Assembly: GCA_002205965.3 (NCBI GenBank)
Contig: NADL03000481.1
Span: forward strand, 62,001 to 126,000
Source: Kappaphycus alvarezii
Lineage: Eukaryota > Rhodophyta > Florideophyceae > Gigartinales > Solieriaceae
Direction of reading: 5' to 3'
DNA: 64,000 nt
Every line of letters starts with the position of its first letter. Position 1 is the first letter of the stretch. Positions 57,880 to 64,000 of the stretch are shown here, in pieces. A program made the position numbers and the translations under genes. The notes beneath the pieces are model-generated. The model searched no databases. It saw only the letters and a program-made list of their open reading frames with translations, and was not told the origin of the DNA.

Positions 57880-58203
57880 CTAAAGTAATCTATGAAAGAT
57901 GCCTGCGTTCAAAAGGGCGATCAGAAGCCCTTGCCCACAACCCCAGAGCAGTGCGTGAAAAGAGGGCATAGAGTACGGGATTGAAGCGTACAAAGCAGCA
58001 ATCAGTAGGGCGGGTACAGACCCGAGGACGGCGGCGGTGGTTAATCCCAGGAGAGAAGAGGCCAAAGTAACGATCGGGATGCGGTACAGCGGACGTGCAT
58101 GACGGAGTGCAGCTGTAAAGCCAAGGAGCGTGTAGATGGCAGCGGTAACCACGAGTGTGTTGAGCACGACTTGACGCCACATAAAAGTTACGGATAGTGT
58201 CAT
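57880..58203 (-). CDS. TMEM170-like membrane protein
   Basis: 107 residues with three hydrophobic segments (about 15-35, 45-70 and 80-105). The pattern MWRQVVLNTLVVTAAIY, ALRHARP and SMPSFHALLWGCGQGLLIAL follows the TMEM170 family: Trp near the start, Leu-Arg-His after helix 1, Gly-x-Gly-Gln in helix 3. In animals TMEM170A acts in ER sheet and nuclear envelope shaping. Role here by analogy only. Start is the ATG at 58203, since the frame further upstream has no ATG before a stop. It is intact, without frameshift, and shorter than the human protein. Confidence 0.7.
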   Translation of the reverse strand: MTLSVTFMWRQVVLNTLVVTAAIYTLLGFTAALRHARPLYRIPIVTLASSLLGLTTAAVLGSVPALLIAALYASIPYSMPSFHALLWGCGQGLLIALLNAGIFHRLL

Positions 58204-59458
58204 GGAGGAAGATGGCGACAAGGACAGGATTCGGGAACAGAATGTAGCATTGACAAGTGCGTTGATGGGATGGGCAAGTGGCGGAGGTGCTTTGTTGCGG
58301 CGGACAAAGGGTATAGATGAGGGTCAACGCGGGTTGAGAGACGGGCCAGAGTGGACCGAGTCGGGTAGTGTTGGGAAGTATCAAGGGGCAAACGGGTTTG
58401 AGAAGAGTCTGGAGGGAAAGAGGCGCTGTGGTGATGAGGACGTAGCGGGAGCGGCGGAGCGCTGAGGAATTGTGTCGAGGGAGATAAGCACTGCGGGGAA
58501 GGCGATTCGTGAGTTTATATACTGGCTCTTACAGTTGTACACGTGTGACATCAAATTGAGAGGACACAGTGCAGTGTAACGGCTACTGCCGTTTGAAATT
58601 ACGGAAAAACAGGAAATTAGTATGCATGACAAATTAAAAGTGTGGGGGACTTTGTGAGGATATGAAACAACTTACAGTAACTGTAAGTGGTGTAGAGGCG
58701 GGCATTTGGGGTGCCCGAGGCACGATTTGGCACATAGTGCGACAAGCAAACCCCCTTCCGAAACCATCATTTTGGCTTCGTCCTCCCTGCCTTTAGAGTC
58801 GGTCTCAAAATCCAACATTTTCCAATTTTTGACGTTTCACCTTCACCGTCACTTTGGCTGTGTCAGACACTCTTCTTGTCCAGTTACTCGCACTATTCAT
58901 CGCCGCACTCTTTCCCTACTTGCCGTCCCGAAACTCGCCTTGTTGTCCTCCATCCCATTGCTCAACCTGTCAGTCCCATCCATCTCAATCTTCAATTTCT
59001 CGATTTTTGCACTTGAAATCAACCCATTCCTTCTGCCATTCCTGTGCCACACAACCTCACAAACTCAAAACATCCTCATCACAACCTCAAGTGCATCTCC
59101 GCTCCTATTCCTCCCGACAATCAGCCACACTCTTTACTCTACTGACAAATCACTCTCCGCCCTCGTTTGATAACCTACCAATCTTCACCTCATCCGCACA
59201 CCTGAATTTTCACTTACGACTCCAACCCTCGCTATTCAAGTCAAAGTCTGCAGGTCATCTCATATGCCTATCACCACGCCCAGCGCGTGATGCAATTTTT
59301 TTCTTGCATTTTCCCATCCCCGTTGCGTGGTTGCGGCGTTATTTATCCCCTTGCACCCACCCCATGCCACCACAATCATCCCCATCTCCTGTCCGCTGTA
59401 TAGAAGCCAAAGAGGGGTTTCTGTCCTTAAGCGTCCACGAGTTGGTCTCCCCCCCGAT
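58204..59458. promoter_or_regulatory. bidirectional spacer between TMEM170-like and SPT20-like genes
   Basis: The two genes diverge from this 1.25 kb stretch. It has a near-perfect palindrome, CTTACAGTAACTGTAAG, at 58671-58687. A C/T-rich plus-strand region at 58760-59450 gives long Ser/Pro/Leu ORFs on three frames; these look like leader or promoter composition rather than coding. Confidence 0.4.
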
Positions 59459-62277
59459 ATGTCAAACTCCCTCACTCCGAAACCAGACGTTCACCGTTCC
59501 TCATCGGATGCATCCTCAAATATGAATGGCAGCTTATCTTCTCATCACTCTCAATTCGCCGTCCAGAAGCGCTTGGAAGATCTTCAGAAGCGACTAGGCA
59601 ATGTTCAAAGAAAACAACAGCGGTTACTCCAAAGCGAAAAAGAAATGCTGACACCCGCCCCGCCGATTCATCTCTTGCAAATTCACATGGTAATCCCAGC
59701 TCGAAGAAACGAGATGTTGATCTGGGTGGCGGGAATGGAAGGGTTGGTCCACGGTTAGAGCGGAAAGGTCCAGACACTTGGGAGCGATTAGCGGCGGCGA
59801 GAAAGCGATTGATGTCTGAGAAGAGGATCGACCCGAGGTTTGTTGCTGGGAGGAGACCTCTGGATTGCGTTGATGGTTTGAGAACCACAATTGGCCTTAC
59901 TTTGCTTGCGGATGGCTACGCTAGGCATGACGTTGCGGACAGTGGAAAGCCCGGCACAAATCCTGAAGCGGACCAATGGTCAAGTATCCTTACGATCGTA
60001 ACAGTCGTGATTTTTTGCGATGCCTTGACCTCGGTCTGATTCCCCCGAGGAGGATTTGCCGGACATTGCAAAGCGATTTTACTACGATGGTTGCCTGGTC
60101 GCGGAGGTGAGAGACTGGAGGATTAGCACCCGGGACGCGGTAGGTGTTAAGATTTTGTTGAGACCGGACATGGCGAGTTTATATGAGGACATCGAAGCAC
60201 TCACTCGAAACGTGGACTCCGGCGTTGCGATGGCTTGAGCAGAAGATTCTAAAGGCGATCTCTGGCCCCATAGATTGCGCGCCGGCGGAGAAAAGGGGAC
60301 GAGGAGCGGGAGGGGGCTCTAGACGGTTCAGTCGCGAGTCTGACGTACGCGTTTAACGGGAGGCGGCCAAAGCGAAGAAGAGTGGTGAGGCCTTCTCTGC
60401 CACAGACTCAACCCAGCCTGTCCACTGCTGCGTTGTTACTAATCTCAGAGTCGGAAAAGCAGCAAACAATGCATTGGTACGCACAACAGAGTGCCAAGCC
60501 TGCATCTAGGCACAGGAAAATCATGCACAGAAACAAAGCCAGCGTAGTTGGGTCAGGCAACATGCGCATCGTCAAGGTCTAGTATTGCAGCGCCGCAGCA
60601 CGGATGGCGTGGTGAAATCGAAGAATTCTTTGACGGATAATGGTATGGCTGGTTCTCGGAATGCGACAAACACAGCGAAACCTCTGCCAAAACCTCCCTC
60701 AATGTTGCTGAATTTGCATCAAGGCGAAGGAAAGTTCTTGTCTGGCAAGCTAGCAGCAAGTTCGGCATCGCAAAGGCCTCAGCAAGAGAAACTTCGAATG
60801 TCCGGTTTATTTTACCTGGAGGTGTAGGAGAAGCCTATGAGAGAACGAAAGCAAATGGAAGCTGCGAAATCTCGAGATTCACAGGAAGCTATTCAAGCAG
60901 CACAGGCAGCACACAGAAGGTATTGGCAAGCATCAATCAGCCTGGTAGCAGATGTACGTCTTGGAACTGGTTCAGAGTATGGCACGGGTGTTGATTTGGT
61001 CGTATACCGTGGACTATTTGGAGATAAGGCAAGAGATATGTTTCGCTTGCAAGTTCCGAGCAAGCAGCAAGGAAATGCATTTCTGGATCAATTCAAGATG
61101 ATAACGCGCAAGGAGGTTACGTATGCTTGCAAGATGTGACTGCATCGGAAAACCCTGTAATCAGCGACAGCAGCAGATGAAGGCCCTCCAACAGCAAAAT
61201 CAGAATGCCGCGGGGACATCAAAACAGCAGAAGGATCCGAAGACGCAGGAAATGGGACAAAAACATGCTTCATCACAGCAGAAGATGACGCCAGTATCTA
61301 GACCTGGACCATCACTTCCTCAAGGAACAAACACTCAGCAGCAGTTGTTGCAGGCCCAACAAAAGAAGCAGATGCAATTGCAGAGGCAACAGGAACTGCA
61401 GCGTCAGAGACACCAGCAAAATGCACAAGTGCCGTTGACTGGGCAACGTCGTTTGCAGCAACTGTCTTCCTTGCCGCAGCAAGCGCAACATCCTAGCCCT
61501 GTGCGAAACACCCAGCAAATTCCATTACAACAAGCAGGTCAACAACCATTGCAGCAGACCCAGCATCCTGCTCAACTAACTCTGCAGCACCATCAGCAAC
61601 TTTTTCGCAGCAGATGCATCATCCGCAGCAGTTGCAGCAGCAGTTGCAGCAGTACCAAAACGTGGAGAGGGCGAGGCGAATGCAGCAATTTCAGAGAGGC
61701 GAGAAAAATGCAGCAAATCTGCAGCAAGCATCAGCTGCGATTCTGGACCGAACCGGTCGAGGAGGACAAGTATTATCAAAGGGTGGCACAGGAATGCAGG
61801 CAAATTTGATTGGCATGCCAAGAGGTGCAGTGACCACCCCGTTGAATTCATCAACAATGGGAAGCTTTGGAAGCGCAGGGCTACTTGGACGTAACCATTT
61901 GTATACGCCGTCCCATTTACAGCATATACAGCAATTGCAGACTCAACAGCAGCAACAACAACAGCAATTGCGGGCTCAAGAACAACACCGGAACATGCTG
62001 GCTGCGGTTGGTGCCCACGGAAACGGCCAGTTTCCCAGAAACGGAAATATCGCTACGGACAACACCCTGGCAGCTCAACATTTGCAAACCCAGGCTCTGG
62101 CAGCAGTGATGGGTAGTGATGCATTGGGTATTACTGGGTCGACGCGGCCCTAACTGGGGCTGAGCATTGACTCAACAACGGATCCGACAGCACTTTAAAC
62201 AGCAGCAGCAGCAACAACAACAGCAGCAGAAACAAAGAGAAAATTTAGAAGCAGAGTCAAGGGGAGGAAAGCGGTAG
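59459..62277 (+). CDS. SPT20-like: SPT20-like SAGA co-activator subunit, Gln-rich
   Basis: SPT20 holds the SAGA histone acetyltransferase complex together. The ATG at 59459 opens MSNSLTPKPDVHRSSSDASS and a coiled coil, QKRLEDLQKRLGNVQRKQQR. Then, over several one-base shifts, come WERLAAARKRLMSEKRIDPR, LDCVDGLRTTIGLTLLADGY, YPYDRNSRDFLRCLDLG (about 59985-60030) and the family hallmark FYYDGCLVAEVRDWR, then VKILLRPDMASLYEDIEAL (60077-60210). A region with VADVRLGTGSEYGTGVDLVV follows (about 60940-61000). The last 380 codons are Gln-rich (many CAG/CAA runs, 61150-62235), as in activator subunits. The proposed stop is 62277 after KQRENLEAESRGGKR. The 60240-60580 part is poorly conserved and its frame is uncertain. 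Confidence 0.7.
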
Positions 62278-62457
62278 GAACGCGGGGAACGGTGTCTTCG
62301 ACTTTTAATGGGACTTGCACAGTGGGAGGAGTGTCGTAAACGGGTTTGGAATGTTTGCAGATGTGTAAAGGGATTTCGATGTGTATACGTGACGGATGTT
62401 ATCCGGAGATGGTGCCAAGACACTGAGAATCTATCAGGGAAACATACTGAGTTCAGT

Positions 62458-63540
62458 TTAGCTATGCCATACGGAAGCAAGGGAATGGTCCAGAAAGGGC
62501 TCCATCCTCCTATCAAACAATCCAAAGATGCCACCAGTGTGGATAAACAAAATGCGAGCATCCGTGTCAAAGGATCCGCCCTCTGTTTGACATTCACGTA
62601 TCATACCGAGAACTCCTTTAAGAGTGTAAACAGGATCCAACATGATCCCAGTTTTCATCGACACATCTAAACCAAACTTCAACTCCTCATCAGTGCTCTT
62701 TGCATACCCAAGCCCTTATTCTCAATGATATTCAGAATGTCGTTTGCCTCAACCTCCCCGTCTAGTCCTACTTTCCTCAACATATCGTTTAGATGCCCGT
62801 AGAAATAGTCTGCGTCATCACACACACTTACTGCATGAATCCTTACAACTTGACCTGCCAAATAATTGCCAATTGCCAATCCACTCGCTGTCCCCCCTGA
62901 CCCTACCGCCACTACACATCCGTGAAGTTATTGGCTAGCCCTTGGTCAATTAATTCATTAAAGCCCTCAATGTAGCCCACATACCAACTTCATCAGAACC
63001 GCCAATCCCTATCAAATACGGACCTCTCCCTTTCCTTCCAACTCCTTTGCCAGTTGTTGCATTCGCGTTTTCAAACCTTTTTCATACCCTAATGGGCGAA
63101 TCAAGTGAATCTGGACGCCCAACAATTTATGAATGCACATTCCCGTCGGCAACTTGCCGACTTCCTTCTGCATCCTTGGTCCGCAAAAACACATGTACTT
63201 TCAAGCCCAATCTGCGAGCAGCGACTGCGGTGGCACGAGCATGGTTCGACTGGATACCTCCTGCCGTAATAATTGTGGTGGCCCCTCGGCGAGAGCCTTT
63301 GCTAGAATGAACTCGAGTTTTCGGATTTTGTTGCCTGAGGTCGGTCCACCGGTTTGGTCGTCTCGCTTGATATGAAAGGTTTGAGTTAGATTGGGTGCAA
63401 CGAAAGAGAGGGGAAGGGCTCAATGGGAGTAGGGCGCATGCAGAGGGGTAGGCGGTAAGTGGGGCATGGCTCGAGATGCGTGATGTTAGGGGAGGAGGCT
63501 CGTAGCGAGAAAGACTTGAAACTGGATTAGGGGCGGACAT
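62458..63540 (-). CDS. DCD-like: D-cysteine desulfhydrase, PLP-dependent
   Basis: Breaks D-cysteine to pyruvate, H2S and ammonia; the same fold includes ACC deaminase. ATG at 63540, with a Ser/Pro-rich leader of about 45 residues, possibly organellar. HIKRDDQTGGPTSGNKIRKL contains the Lys that binds pyridoxal phosphate. ATTIITAGGIQSNHARATAV is the substrate loop. VAVGSGGTASGLAIGNYLAG grips the cofactor phosphate. VSVCDDADYFYGHL and LFIHTGGIFGLFD finish the domain; stop at 62458. About 360 codons, normal. Frameshifts near 63410, 63280, 63150, 63010, 62920 and 62690 sit in conserved stretches and fit single missing bases. Its 3' end faces the SPT20-like gene 180 bp away. Confidence 0.92.
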
Positions 63541-64000
63541 TGAGAAGAAGGTAGAGTAGCGCGAACTGAGCTTGCATGGGGCCGAAACAGTGGCCCTTAT
63601 TGGAGGTGTAATGACTTAAAGTAGGAGAGAAGCGCGGAGAATTCCAATTTGCAATTAATCTCGCAATTTTCTCTCATATTTAAAATTTACGGCACAGTTT
63701 TCATTCTCGGAACCTCAGAGGAAAATTGGTCATCGAAATGTTCTCAAGCATGTGTCTACTTTGCTCAAGCTTTCATGGTGCCCCCAAAATATTGAAAAAC
63801 AGAATACAAGTGAGAAACAGCAGCAGAAGTATTACAGTAAACAGCATTGCCAGCGTACAGAACAATTGATTTGTCTAGAGGGGTTCGAGCACAAGACTCA
63901 GTAATCGTTCAACACTCACACTGTAATTCGACAGAAATAACATCATTACACTACGTTATTGTCCCCTGGTAGCTGGGCACATTTCACACCATCGACTTCC
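63541..64000. other. 5' flank of the D-cysteine desulfhydrase gene
   Basis: No other gene seen. AT-rich from 63640 on. A TTTAAAATTTAC stretch lies near 63680, but no promoter can be assigned. Confidence 0.35.

Noticed and set aside
58706-59525. Long Ser/Pro/Leu plus-strand ORFs upstream of the SPT20-like gene
   Set aside because: Overlap in several frames of C/T-rich DNA, no domain, and the region is the shared 5' spacer of two divergent genes.
62172-62597. Minus-strand ORF with a poly-Cys run
   Set aside because: Antisense of CAG/CAA repeats in the SPT20-like gene plus antisense of untranslated sequence.
1-64000. rRNA genes, intact tRNA genes or organellar DNA
   Set aside because: No conserved rRNA sequence and no properly paired tRNA was seen on either strand.

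Overview
The window is eukaryotic nuclear DNA. It has GT-AG introns of about 110-160 bp, a PP2A catalytic subunit, an SPT20-like SAGA subunit, a mitochondrial glycerol-3-phosphate dehydrogenase, and at least seven lineages of eukaryotic transposable elements. It has few introns, is packed with copia, gypsy and DIRS-like debris, and carries a bacterial-type polyphosphate kinase 1 (PPK1), which few eukaryotes have. A red alga (Florideophyceae) fits these traits best. That placement is inference; I cannot run a database search.

Layout. 1-4270: Ty3/gypsy element on the minus strand, cut by the left edge, with its LTR and primer binding site on the right. 4521-7920 and 16631-20056: two near-identical 3.4 kb copies of one decayed copia-type pol. 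7950-8870: gypsy integrase remnant. 11044-14291: PPK1 with a C-terminal Nudix domain. 14540-14855: a lone LTR related to the gypsy LTR, sitting at the 3' end of an acidic-protein gene (15332 leftward). 20957-22250, 24427-26720, 29440-30960, 35942-39663 and 40640-44364: five more copia-type elements. 23620-24271: a small spliced two-zinc-finger gene. 26740-28975: DIRS-like retroelement with a tyrosine recombinase. 32966-35110: hAT transposase. 45988-47606: pogo/CENP-B-type transposase. 48275-50697: PIF/Harbinger element with both of its genes. 51640-64000: a compact host-gene block holding PP2A catalytic subunit (+), mitochondrial FAD glycerol-3-phosphate dehydrogenase (-), a possible 60-residue spliced gene (+), TMEM170-like (-), SPT20-like (+) and D-cysteine desulfhydrase (-).

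Nearly every conserved host gene carries several single-base frameshifts. At most of those examined, adding one base to a short homopolymer run restores the frame. This looks like uncorrected long-read error rather than pseudogenisation, so I describe these loci as genes. The copia copies at 4.5 and 16.6 kb are different: they share in-frame stop codons and are truly dead.

The host genes form no pathway operon. They are ordinary housekeeping functions (signalling phosphatase, respiratory-chain glycerol shuttle, membrane shaping, transcription co-activator, sulfur amino acid catabolism) plus an unusual phosphate-metabolism fusion set among transposons.
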